Assembly (NCBI GenBank): GCA_023666835.1
Contig: JAMPBJ010000001.1
Coordinates: 766,383 to 830,382 of the forward strand
Direction of reading: 5' to 3'
Origin: Bacteroides sp.
Lineage (GTDB): Bacteria; Bacteroidota; Bacteroidia; Bacteroidales; Muribaculaceae
Length of the DNA stretch: 64,000 bases
The translations under genes and the position numbers were made by a program. This document shows, in pieces, positions 34,575 to 43,088 of the stretch. The notes under the pieces were generated by a model. The model was not told the DNA's origin. It worked only from the letters and a program-made list of their open reading frames with translations, and did no database searches. Numbering within the stretch: the stretch's first letter is position 1; every line of letters starts with the position of its first letter.

Positions 34575-35909
34575 TCAGTTGAAAAGACGTTCGATTTTGT
34601 GGATCACTCCCGACAGACAGAACACCAGCACGTGGTCGCCCGGCAGAATCTGCGTCATACCGCCCACTAGCATGCCGCGGTCGTCGCGAATGAGGCCGGC
34701 TATGGTCATGTCGCGCGAAAGCGACAGATCCTTGACCAGCGCACGGGTCACCTTGGCTTTCTCCTTGACTTCGATCTCGATGACATCGGCGTCGGCAAGT
34801 GCCATGAATTTGGATGATTCGGCGTCTTCGTCGAGCAACATCTGGAAGATCTTCGATGATGCCAGAAGTTTTTTGTTGATCGTGGTGCCGATGTTGAGGT
34901 TTTCGGCTTCGGATATATATTGCAGGTCCTCAACTTCGGCTATGGTCTTGCGCACACCGTGCTCTTTGGCTGTCAGTGAGGTGAGAATGTTGGTTTCGCT
35001 TTGTCCGGTCAAGGCTATGAAGGCGTCCATGTCGGTGATGCCCTCTTCGCGGAGCACGTCGACGTCGCGGGCATCGGCATTGATCACGGTGACATTTGGG
35101 CACAGTTCGGTGAGACGGGTACACCGCTGACGGTCGCGTTCGATGATTCGGAAGCGGTAGATGTCGGGAGCCATGTCGATCAGTCGCACCGCAATGCGGC
35201 TTCCGCCCATGATGAGAACCTTGCGAATGTCGACTTCCGTTTTGCCGCAAAGCTGTCGAAGGGCTTCGACGCCCGATGCTGTAGTGGTGACGTAGAGGAT
35301 GTCGCCCATGCGCAGATAGTCGTCGCCTCGAGGTATGATGGTCTCGTGGTTGCGTTTGATGGCCGATATGTGGAATTCGGTGCTGAGCGAGGGGAGATCG
35401 CGCAGCTGGATGTCGACAAGAGGAGCACCTTCGCGGATCTTCACTCCGATCACAATGAGTTGACCCTCGTGGATTTCAAACCAGTTGCGCACCCAGTTGC
35501 GCTGCAATGCCTTGAGTATTTCTTTGGCTGCGAGATATTCCGGATAGATCATCACGTCGATGCCCATGTCCTTGAAGAAGGCGTTGTTGCGCTGCTTCAT
35601 GAATTCATAATTGTCGATGCGGGCCACGGTTTTGGCAGCGCCCAGGCTCTTGGCCATCGTACAGGCCACTACGTTGGTGGTCTCTTCGGGAGTGACCGCT
35701 ATGAAAAGGTCGCAACGGTCGACCATGCATTCCCTCAGCGAGTCGAACGAAATGGGCGAACCGCGGTGGGTCAGCAGATTGCATGTGGCATCGATCACCG
35801 AAAGTTTGTGCTCGTCGCTGTCGAGGAGCACGATATCTTGATTTTCGCGGGAGAGAAGTTTGGCCAGGTGCGTACCGACTTCTCCTGCGCCGGCTATGAC
35901 TATTTTCAT
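34575..35909 (-). CDS. trkA: Trk potassium uptake regulatory subunit
   Basis: 444 residues with two RCK units. The first NAD-binding fold starts MKIVIAGAGEVGTHLAKLLSRENQDIVLLDSD, and the second KVLIMGGSRIAVRLIDMA. Each is followed by a TrkA-C domain (around 145-215 and 365-440). It gates TrkH by nucleotide binding. The start ATG overlaps the dxs stop by 4 bases (ATGA), so translation is coupled. Confidence 0.96.
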   Translation of the reverse strand: MKIVIAGAGEVGTHLAKLLSRENQDIVLLDSDEHKLSVIDATCNLLTHRGSPISFDSLRECMVDRCDLFIAVTPEETTNVVACTMAKSLGAAKTVARIDNYEFMKQRNNAFFKDMGIDVMIYPEYLAAKEILKALQRNWVRNWFEIHEGQLIVIGVKIREGAPLVDIQLRDLPSLSTEFHISAIKRNHETIIPRGDDYLRMGDILYVTTTASGVEALRQLCGKTEVDIRKVLIMGGSRIAVRLIDMAPDIYRFRIIERDRQRCTRLTELCPNVTVINADARDVDVLREEGITDMDAFIALTGQSETNILTSLTAKEHGVRKTIAEVEDLQYISEAENLNIGTTINKKLLASSKIFQMLLDEDAESSKFMALADADVIEIEVKEKAKVTRALVKDLSLSRDMTIAGLIRDDRGMLVGGMTQILPGDHVLVFCLSGVIHKIERLFN

Positions 35910-37882
35910 GAGTTCGGTGATGTTAGTTCGACAATTGATGAAAGGATGGCGTCGGCGTCCATACGACAGAGCTTGCGAAGTTGTGCGATGGTGCCCTGGC
36001 TGACGAATTTGTTTTCAGGCACACCGATGCGGCGCACGCGGTTACTGTAGCCGTGGTCGTTGAGCCATTCGACTACGGTGGATCCCAGTCCGCCTTTGAT
36101 CGAGGCGTCTTCAACGGTGATGACCGGTATGTTTTGGCGGCCGAGCGAGTCGAGAATCTCAGTATCGATCGGACGCAGGAAGATCATGTCGTAGTGGGCG
36201 GTATCGATGCCTTTTTGCCGTGCGGCTGCCACAGCTTTGGCAGCTTCGTCGGCTATCGGTCCGAGTGAGAGCACGGCTATTTGGGAGCCGGGGGTGAGAA
36301 GTTCGCCGCGACCCGTTTCGAGTTGTTTCATCGGCTGCTGCCAGTCGACATTTGATCCCGCTCCACGGGGGTAGCGTATGGCCCACGGACCGGCTTGGTC
36401 GGCCGGAAGGCTCAGCGCTGTGTGCATCAGATGGCGTAGATAGATTTCGTTGCGCGGCGATGCTATGGTCATCGAGGGGATGTCGCTAAGATAGCTCAGG
36501 TCGAACAGGCCATGGTGTGTTGCGCCGTCTTCGCCTACAAGTCCGGCACGGTCGATGGCAAAGAGTACCGGTAGCCGCTGAAGAGCCACGTCGTGGATGA
36601 TGTGGTCGTATGCTCGCTGCAAGAATGAGGAGTAGATTGCCACGACGGGGCGTTTGCCATCCTTGGCCAATCCGCCGGCGAATGTGACGGCATGACCTTC
36701 GGAGATGCCCACGTCGAAAGTGCGCTCGGGGAATTCTTTCTGCAGTTTGCTCATCGAAGTTCCCGAAAGCATGGCTGCCGTAATGCCGACAATGTCGGGG
36801 TTCTCACCTGCAAGTTCGACAAGGGTAGTGCCGAACACATCCTGGTATTTCGGGGGGCACTTGGCGGATGACGATTGTTTGCGCTCACCGTTTTCGGGAT
36901 CGAATTTGCCGGGAGCATGCCACTGTGCCGGATTCTCCTCGGCCGGTTTGAATCCTCGACCTTTGACGGTGCGCAGATGGAGGAGTCGCGGACCGTTCAT
37001 GTCCTTGATTTCCTGGAGCACCTTGATCATACGCGGCAGATCGTGGCCGTCGAACGGGCCGAAATATCGTATGTTGAGACCTTCGAAGAGGTTTTGCTCT
37101 TTGGTGAAGAACGATTTGAGAGAGTTGTTGAGACGCATGATGCGGCCTCGCCCTTTGTCGCCGATCAGTCCTATGCGACGCAGACCCTTGAACAGCTTGA
37201 AGCGGAAGCTGTTGTAGGCGCGCGAGGTGGTCATGTGGGCCAGATAGCTGTTGAGAGATCCAACGTTGCGGTCGATCGACATGTCGTTGTCGTTGAGTAT
37301 GATCAGCAGATTGTTGGCCTGGTTGGCGGCATTGTTGATGCCTTCGAAGGCCAATCCGCCGCTGATTGAAGCATCGCCTATGACTGCCACCACATGACGC
37401 CGCGGATCGTCGCCGCTGAGCTGAGCGGCCACCGACATGCCCAGAGCGGCTGAAATGGAGTTGGATGCATGGCCGGCGGAGAAAGTGTCGTATTCGCTTT
37501 CGGCCGGATTGGGAAATCCCGACATACCGCCGAATGAGCGGTTGGTGTGGAACAGTTCGGCCCGTCCGGTCAGCAATTTGTGGCTGTAGGCCTGATGTCC
37601 CACGTCCCACACGATGCGGTCGTAGGGGGTGTCGAACACATAGTGGAGTGCTACGGTGAGTTCAACGGCGCCCATGCTTGAAGCGAAATGTCCGGGATTG
37701 GAGGCGAGAGAATGTATGAGGAAGTGTCGGAGTTCTTTGCAAAGGTCGGTGAGCTCGTCGATGGAGAGCTTTCGCAGATCGGCCGGCGTCTTGATTTTGT
37801 GTAGCAGTGGATACTGCTTTGGATCGAGCGGACGGCGGTCGAGGTTAGGTTCGGCGGATATGATGTTGGAGTTGTCTGTCAT
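35906..37882 (-). CDS. dxs: 1-deoxy-D-xylulose-5-phosphate synthase
   Basis: 658 residues. Thiamine-diphosphate enzyme that joins pyruvate and glyceraldehyde 3-phosphate, first step of the MEP isoprenoid pathway. Marks: HFASSMGAVELTVALHYVFDTPYDRIVWDVGHQAYSHKLLTGR, ThDP site GDASISGGLAFEGINNA...NDNDMSI, and IDRAGLVGEDGATHHGLFDLSYL. It overlaps trkA downstream by 4 bases and the 57-residue gene upstream by 4 bases. Its product feeds the prenyl synthase at 6130. Confidence 0.97.
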   Translation of the reverse strand: MTDNSNIISAEPNLDRRPLDPKQYPLLHKIKTPADLRKLSIDELTDLCKELRHFLIHSLASNPGHFASSMGAVELTVALHYVFDTPYDRIVWDVGHQAYSHKLLTGRAELFHTNRSFGGMSGFPNPAESEYDTFSAGHASNSISAALGMSVAAQLSGDDPRRHVVAVIGDASISGGLAFEGINNAANQANNLLIILNDNDMSIDRNVGSLNSYLAHMTTSRAYNSFRFKLFKGLRRIGLIGDKGRGRIMRLNNSLKSFFTKEQNLFEGLNIRYFGPFDGHDLPRMIKVLQEIKDMNGPRLLHLRTVKGRGFKPAEENPAQWHAPGKFDPENGERKQSSSAKCPPKYQDVFGTTLVELAGENPDIVGITAAMLSGTSMSKLQKEFPERTFDVGISEGHAVTFAGGLAKDGKRPVVAIYSSFLQRAYDHIIHDVALQRLPVLFAIDRAGLVGEDGATHHGLFDLSYLSDIPSMTIASPRNEIYLRHLMHTALSLPADQAGPWAIRYPRGAGSNVDWQQPMKQLETGRGELLTPGSQIAVLSLGPIADEAAKAVAAARQKGIDTAHYDMIFLRPIDTEILDSLGRQNIPVITVEDASIKGGLGSTVVEWLNDHGYSNRVRRIGVPENKFVSQGTIAQLRKLCRMDADAILSSIVELTSPNS

Positions 37883-38052
37883 TTCCGGAAATACTTTTTA
37901 TACAGCGGGACAAAAACCACGATGCCTGAAGCGACAATCAAAAAGATCTCGCGGAGGGTGATGACAGGGCACGAAGAGATTAGCAGCCAGCACAATATGA
38001 GCCAGAGCAGTGCGATGCACACGAGTCGGAATATCGTAGATTTTCCCATCAT
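37879..38052 (-). CDS. Small two-helix membrane protein upstream of dxs
   Basis: 57 residues, MMGKSTIFRL then a helix at about 9-29 (VCIALLWLILCWLLISSC) and a second at about 36-50 (IFLIVASGIVVFVPL), ending YKKYFRK. The stop TGA overlaps the dxs ATG (ATGA). A -7 box TAAATTTG at 38064-38071 lies only about 12 bases before the start, so the mRNA would be almost leaderless. No family recognised. The overlap and promoter position argue that it is real; alternatively it is a leader peptide controlling dxs. Confidence 0.7.
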   Translation of the reverse strand: MMGKSTIFRLVCIALLWLILCWLLISSCPVITLREIFLIVASGIVVFVPLYKKYFRK

Positions 38053-38063
38053 AGTAAGCGTGG

Positions 38064-38071
38064 CAAATTTA
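38064..38071 (-). promoter_or_regulatory. -7 box of the orf57-dxs-trkA-trkH-kinase run
   Basis: TAAATTTG on the minus strand, perfect -7 match; ATTG lies about 23 bases further upstream, slightly beyond the usual spacing. Confidence 0.5.
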
Positions 38072-38147
38072 GAAAAAAAATTTGATATTTCCTACAATGC
38101 CGCCGCAGTGCCGAGGCGGGATGGAAGAGGTGACGGAGGAGGCTGTG

Positions 38148-40199
38148 TCAGAAGGCTTTGAAGGAGATGCCAATGAAGGCTTCGAAGTTGATGCCTGGCA
38201 TGGGGCGGGAGAGCACTGACAGGTAGTCTTCGTTGAACAGGTTGTTGACGGCCAGTTTGAGCTGGAGGTCGACGGGACGGAAATGCAGGTCTTTGCCCAG
38301 GGCGATGTTGCTCATGAAATATTGGGGCAGGTGGCCGGTGATGGTGTAGTCGTTGCTCGACATTGTGAATCGTTGGCTGTAGTAGGCCCATTTGTATAGA
38401 AAGTTCCAGCCTTTCCACTCAACGCGTCCGGTGAGCGATGCAGAATGACGCGGCACGTAGGGGAGCTGGCGGCCTACCGACTGGTCGGCGGGCGACATGG
38501 GTGTGCCACGGTTGATCGACGGTGTCCAGGAGTAGGAACCGTTGATGTCGAAAACCCAGCCTTTGAAGGGCTCGAAGGCTGCCGACAGACGTGCCTCGAT
38601 GCCATAGGCATGGACTTCCTTGACATTTCGAGGCGAGAAGAAGCCTTTGGTCGTCGGTAGCCATATGATCCAGTCGTCGATGTGGGAGTCAAACCAGGTG
38701 ACGGAGCCTGAAAGAGTGGTGGCAAAGGGATGTTGGAATCCGTGCTCGAAGCTGAGACCGGCGTCGTAGGTGAAGCCCGATTCGCTTTTTAGGTTGGGAT
38801 TGCCTCCGGGCAGGAAGTAGAGGTCGTTGAGCGTGGGAAAGCGGTGGTTGCGTGTGACGGATGCTTTCAGCAGCAGATTGCCTTTGGGTGAGAGAAGGAA
38901 GTCGGCAAAGAAAGCGGGAATCACCGGGGCCCAGTCGCGACCATACATTTCTTCGCGCACCACGGCCGAGAAACCGAGCCGTTCGTTGGGCTGCCAGCGG
39001 GCCGACAGCGATCCGGAGAGTTCGATGCGTGAATTGTCGTAGCCCACAACGGCGTTGCCCTGGCCATTCTGGAGGATGATGTTTTTGTCGCGGCTCTTGA
39101 CGAATTGCTGATGGGCTGAGAACGAAGCGTTGAAGAGCCATCGACGCGTGGGAGAGTATTGGCCTTCGGCCTGGCCGTAGACGGTGTTGATGCGCGAACG
39201 TGAGCGCGTCATTGACGCCCAGTTGTTTTCGGCCACTTCACGGCGGTAGTCGTAGGCCATCCAGGTGTTGACGTAGCCTCCACGAAGGGTTGTTTTCCAG
39301 TTGCTTCGGGTGTGTTCCCACGACAGGATGCTGCGGAATGTGCGTTCGCGCTGTCGGTTTTCGAAGTCGCGTTCATCGCCGTAGTCGGTGGTGAGCATAG
39401 GCAGCTCGCGATTGGAGTTGATGAACCAGGCGTTGAGGCCTATGCGGTCGCCGGAGCGGGGTGTATAATACACTTCCTGAAGCAAGTGCATGTCCTTGTA
39501 GGCACCGGAGCGGTTGCGCTCGGTTGGGTTGTAGGATCCGATGATGTTGTGATCATCGTCGTAGATGTTGATGCGCTTGTCGTGATTTGTGTATTTGTAG
39601 TCGTTGGGCGATGAGGAGTAGACAAATCGGGTCGATGTGGCCCAATGGGTGGTGTCGGAGTAGCCGATGCGCAGAAATTCGTCGAACGTAGAGAATGAGC
39701 CGATGCCCTGCACATACTGCATGTTGAGTCCGGGAGCCACTTCTGGCGATGTCGAGAGGCTGACCAGACCACCGAGACCGCCGCCAGTTTCATTGACCGA
39801 CGATGTGCCGTGGAGCATTGTGGCCTGATCGATGAAGTAGGAGGGGATAGTTGAAAAGTCGGTCATGCCAAGCATGGGGTTGTTGATGCGCATGCCATTC
39901 CATGTCACCTGGGTGTGGCTTGGCGATGTGCCGCGGAAAGCCACGGTCGACAATGTTGCGCGGCCATAGCTTTTGACGAATACCGACGAATTGAATGTCA
40001 GCACGTCGGCCATCGAGAGCGATATGTTTTCCTTTAAGGCGATGGAGTCGAACGTGGTTTTCTGCACGCCGATGTCCTTCATGGGTCGCCGGCCCCAGGC
40101 TGTGACTTCTCCAAGATGGCGCACTCTCGACTGAGCGCTGACACATGGCGTCAAAAGTGCTGTCAGTGATATGATGATGGTTGAAAGGATGCGTTTCAT
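38148..40199 (-). CDS. btuB: TonB-dependent outer-membrane receptor, BtuB-like
   Basis: 683 residues with signal peptide (MKRILSTIIISLTALLTPCVSAQ). Plug domain about 45-160 (SMADVLTFNSSVFVKSYGRATLSTVAFRGTSPSHTQVTWNGMRINNPMLGMTDFS; GTSSVNETGGGLGGLVSLS), then a 22-strand barrel ending in Phe (ISFKAF). SPSHTQVTWNG and GGGLGG are typical of cobalamin/iron receptor plugs. There is no SusD partner. Last gene of a run behind a cobalamin riboswitch, which supports cobamide import driven by TonB; specificity is inferred from context. Confidence 0.92.
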   Translation of the reverse strand: MKRILSTIIISLTALLTPCVSAQSRVRHLGEVTAWGRRPMKDIGVQKTTFDSIALKENISLSMADVLTFNSSVFVKSYGRATLSTVAFRGTSPSHTQVTWNGMRINNPMLGMTDFSTIPSYFIDQATMLHGTSSVNETGGGLGGLVSLSTSPEVAPGLNMQYVQGIGSFSTFDEFLRIGYSDTTHWATSTRFVYSSSPNDYKYTNHDKRINIYDDDHNIIGSYNPTERNRSGAYKDMHLLQEVYYTPRSGDRIGLNAWFINSNRELPMLTTDYGDERDFENRQRERTFRSILSWEHTRSNWKTTLRGGYVNTWMAYDYRREVAENNWASMTRSRSRINTVYGQAEGQYSPTRRWLFNASFSAHQQFVKSRDKNIILQNGQGNAVVGYDNSRIELSGSLSARWQPNERLGFSAVVREEMYGRDWAPVIPAFFADFLLSPKGNLLLKASVTRNHRFPTLNDLYFLPGGNPNLKSESGFTYDAGLSFEHGFQHPFATTLSGSVTWFDSHIDDWIIWLPTTKGFFSPRNVKEVHAYGIEARLSAAFEPFKGWVFDINGSYSWTPSINRGTPMSPADQSVGRQLPYVPRHSASLTGRVEWKGWNFLYKWAYYSQRFTMSSNDYTITGHLPQYFMSNIALGKDLHFRPVDLQLKLAVNNLFNEDYLSVLSRPMPGINFEAFIGISFKAF

Positions 40200-40214
40200 G
40201 TGAGTTGTGGGATC

Positions 40215-41288
40215 TTATTTCCAACAAAATGCGCCGGGTATGACACCAACGTAGAACTGATCGAGGAGCTCGCCATCGGGGTTATATCGATAGATGATGC
40301 CTTGCTGCTGGTAGTCAATGGCATCGGCAATGTAGACTTCGTCGTTGTAGGGGCATACGGTCAGGCCGTAGTAGATGGTGCCTTGTGCGTCGATAAACGG
40401 GCGCACGGGCAGACGTGTTGAGTTGACGTCCATCGACCATATATCGTCGTTGATCCAGTAGATGCGATCGCCCGAACCGTTGATCTGCACTTCCGACGGG
40501 TTGGATCCGAATTTGAACTTGAAGCGTTGCTCGATCTGAAACGTTTCGGCATCTATTCGGTAGAGCGACGGAGCTTCGTAGCCGTAGGGCGAGCCTTCAT
40601 ATCCGCCGTCGGTGATGGTCCAGAGCTTGTAGTTGCGGTCGATCACGAGCGATGTAGGCTGGATGCCCACGGTCAGCTCATCGACCACCTGATCGGTCTC
40701 GGTGTCGATCTTGATGATGCGGTTTTGATAGCTCCAGCAGTTGCAGTAGACGTATTTGCCGTAGCGCACCATCTGCTCGGTCGATCCGCTTTCCATTGTC
40801 ATGTCGGGCACCTGAATGTAGCCGGTGATCTGATAGGTTTTGGGGTTGACGATGATTATGCGGTTGTCCCAAAGCTGGGTGACGTAGGCTTTCGTGTCGG
40901 AGAGAAAGCACATGTAGCGCGGCGATGTCAGATTTTCGATCTGGCCCACTATCTTGAAGGTGTTTGGGTCGATGGCAAAGATGACGTGTGAATTGTTGAC
41001 CACGATCCAAGCCAGTCCGCCATGCATGGTCATGGACTGGGCCACGTCGCCGAGTTTTACGCCGTTGGCGCGGAAAAACACTTCGTTTTCAACCGTGTTG
41101 GTCATGGGGTCGTAGTAGGAGAGAGAAGCGTTACCGTATTGGAAATTGCCTTCGTTGGTGATGAACAGTCCGCGGGAGTTGGCTCCGATGTCGAAGTCTT
41201 CCATCCGGTTGGAATAGTCCCATTCCATGCAGCCTCCGAAGAGGACTGCAAAGAACAGAACGACAGAAAAAAAGAGTATCTTTCTCAT
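40215..41288 (-). CDS. btuG: Surface lipoprotein beta-propeller, BtuG-like
   Basis: 357 residues. Lipoprotein signal MRKILFFSVVLFFAVLFGGC (lipid on Cys20). Seven-bladed YncE/DUF5074-type repeats follow: LFITNEGNFQYGNASLSYYDPMTNTVEN, GLAWIVVNNSHVIFAIDPNTFKIVGQI, KAYVTQLWDNRIIIVNPKTYQITGYI, KYVYCNCWSYQNRIIKIDTETDQVVDEL. BtuG proteins of gut Bacteroidetes are surface propellers that bind B12 tightly and dock on BtuB. Position directly before the receptor gene (15-base gap) and behind the riboswitch supports that role. Confidence 0.88.
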   Translation of the reverse strand: MRKILFFSVVLFFAVLFGGCMEWDYSNRMEDFDIGANSRGLFITNEGNFQYGNASLSYYDPMTNTVENEVFFRANGVKLGDVAQSMTMHGGLAWIVVNNSHVIFAIDPNTFKIVGQIENLTSPRYMCFLSDTKAYVTQLWDNRIIIVNPKTYQITGYIQVPDMTMESGSTEQMVRYGKYVYCNCWSYQNRIIKIDTETDQVVDELTVGIQPTSLVIDRNYKLWTITDGGYEGSPYGYEAPSLYRIDAETFQIEQRFKFKFGSNPSEVQINGSGDRIYWINDDIWSMDVNSTRLPVRPFIDAQGTIYYGLTVCPYNDEVYIADAIDYQQQGIIYRYNPDGELLDQFYVGVIPGAFCWK

Positions 41289-41302
41289 TTAATGACCATG
41301 AT

Positions 41303-43081
41303 TTACTTGATGGAGAGATCCTGGAAGCCAGCTATTTCGGTCGAAACTTCGCCGAGCCATCCGGCTTTGGAGTTGATGCCGGTCTGGACTTTTATGAAGT
41401 CGACGTATTGCAGTTCGATCGGGGTGCCGTCGGGCATCATTGCGTTGCTGATATGGAATCCGTTGCGCTGGCCTTCACCGCCGCCGCCATTGTTGCTTGA
41501 GAGAGTGTCGCTACCCATGTTGTCGGCATAGCCCCAGTCATATGCGCTGTTGTCCCATAAGCCGGTCGATGAGTTTTGTGATGTCTGAGCTGCGAGGCGT
41601 GTGCCACGAAGCGTATAGCTGTCGGCGTCGATCCATGCCGGGTAGTAATAGTCCTGTCGGTGGAACGATGCGAGATAGTCGATGGTGCCTGATTGACCGA
41701 GATTGTCGGTCCACTGCACGTTCATTCGGGGAGCTGAGGGGCGATAGTAGGTGACGGCATAGTTTCTGATAGTGCCTGAAGATGATGATTCGGAGCCGCG
41801 CAGTTCATACCATTCATCGTCGGGCAGGCCGTTGCCGTTGACATCCTGACTTACGTAGACAATGCCCGATTCGTTTGATCCGCCGGCGTCGTTGGAGAGA
41901 TTGAAGAATGCGTTGGCAAGGATTGAGAAGTCGTAGTCGGTAGAACGGGCGGCCACGCTGTGGTCAAAACCGACTATGATGTAGCCTCCGAAGCCTCCAA
42001 GCGATACGAAGGCATTGGCCTTGATCCGCGATTCGGCCCATGCCAGTGCTGCGGCGTGGGTGGTTTCGTTGCCGGTCATGCCGCCGGTCTGGGTGTCGCC
42101 GATGAACTGTCCGGGTCCGGGCACCCATTCATACACGATGTTGCTCCACGATGAGCAGGAAGCAGTGGCTGCCCTACGGCGCGAAGCCTCGGTAGCATCC
42201 ACACAAACCACTTTGACCGAAGCGCTTGCCGATCCGTCGACCATCAGGTTGACGGTGTATTCACCGGGCTTGTCGGGGGTGAACAGATAGTGCTCGGTGT
42301 CGCAATCAACCGGGGTGCCGTCGATGCTCCAGCTGAACGTTTTGCTTTCGAGACCGCTGATGATGGGTTGCAGCCATACGGGGCGGCCGGGGAAGGTGTA
42401 GCGCGTGGTCGACGGTTGGAAATAGGACTGCGAGGGGAAGAAGAGTTCAAACGGCAGTTGGTCGACAACTTTGATGGTGAACCCGCGGCTTTCGGTGCCG
42501 TCGGAGTTGGTGGCCGTCACTTCGACGCTGTAGGTGCCCAGTTGGGAGGCGTGATAGTGAAGTGTGGTGCCGTGCTCGTAGACCGAGCCGTCGATCGTCC
42601 AGACAACTTCGAGCTCTTCGCCGGTGCTGTTGGCAAATTCGGGGGTCAGCACGTAGTCAGTGCCTTCTTTGAGAAGGAGCTCGTCGCCTGCAATAGGCAG
42701 CGAGATATACGGTAGGCCGAGAGGAAGGACATCGATGCGCATTTCGGCATGAGCTGAGCCGGCAGGTGTTGTGACGTAGAGATCCACGTAGTATTCGCCG
42801 GTTTGGTCGCTCGAGAAGGTGAGCTGCGGGGTATTGGCCACTGTGACACCATCGACTTTCCAGTCGTAGACGGCGCCTTCGATGTTTTTGTAGTCGACAC
42901 TGATAGTGATGCTGCGCCCCACTCGCACTTCATATACGCCATCGGAGTCGTCGGGCAGAATGATTACGGGAGCATTGGCGGAGGTGATGAGGTTGTCCTC
43001 GTTGCAAGAACTAATCATTCCCCCGATCAGAATGACCGGGAGAATGAAAAGGAATGAAAAGAGTTTGGAATGTTCAATCAT
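41303..43081 (-). CDS. PKD-like surface lipoprotein of the cobamide operon
   Basis: 592 residues. Lipoprotein signal with lipobox MISSC (Cys26). Three immunoglobulin-like PKD-type repeats follow, each with a Tyr-Trp core: VYDWKVDGVTVANTPQLTFSSDQTGEYYVDLYV, EVVWTIDGSVYEHGTTLHYHASQLGTYSVEVTA, and TFSWSIDGTPVDCDTEHYLFTPDKPGEYTVNLMV. A C-terminal half of about 290 residues (IVYEWVPGPGQFIGDTQTGG...GGFGGYIIVGFDHSV...NGNGLPDDEWYEL) recurs in proteins next to B12 receptors in Bacteroidetes. It probably helps capture cobamides at the surface; the ligand is not proven. Confidence 0.82.
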   Translation of the reverse strand: MIEHSKLFSFLFILPVILIGGMISSCNEDNLITSANAPVIILPDDSDGVYEVRVGRSITISVDYKNIEGAVYDWKVDGVTVANTPQLTFSSDQTGEYYVDLYVTTPAGSAHAEMRIDVLPLGLPYISLPIAGDELLLKEGTDYVLTPEFANSTGEELEVVWTIDGSVYEHGTTLHYHASQLGTYSVEVTATNSDGTESRGFTIKVVDQLPFELFFPSQSYFQPSTTRYTFPGRPVWLQPIISGLESKTFSWSIDGTPVDCDTEHYLFTPDKPGEYTVNLMVDGSASASVKVVCVDATEASRRRAATASCSSWSNIVYEWVPGPGQFIGDTQTGGMTGNETTHAAALAWAESRIKANAFVSLGGFGGYIIVGFDHSVAARSTDYDFSILANAFFNLSNDAGGSNESGIVYVSQDVNGNGLPDDEWYELRGSESSSSGTIRNYAVTYYRPSAPRMNVQWTDNLGQSGTIDYLASFHRQDYYYPAWIDADSYTLRGTRLAAQTSQNSSTGLWDNSAYDWGYADNMGSDTLSSNNGGGGEGQRNGFHISNAMMPDGTPIELQYVDFIKVQTGINSKAGWLGEVSTEIAGFQDLSIK

Positions 43082-43088
43082 ATGTTGG

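Noticed and set aside
34575-35909. TrkA as a fused double gene
   Set aside because: Two RCK units in one TrkA chain are normal for this family, not a fusion event.
35001-36050. 349-codon ORF on the plus strand
   Set aside because: Antisense to trkA and the end of dxs; no domain.
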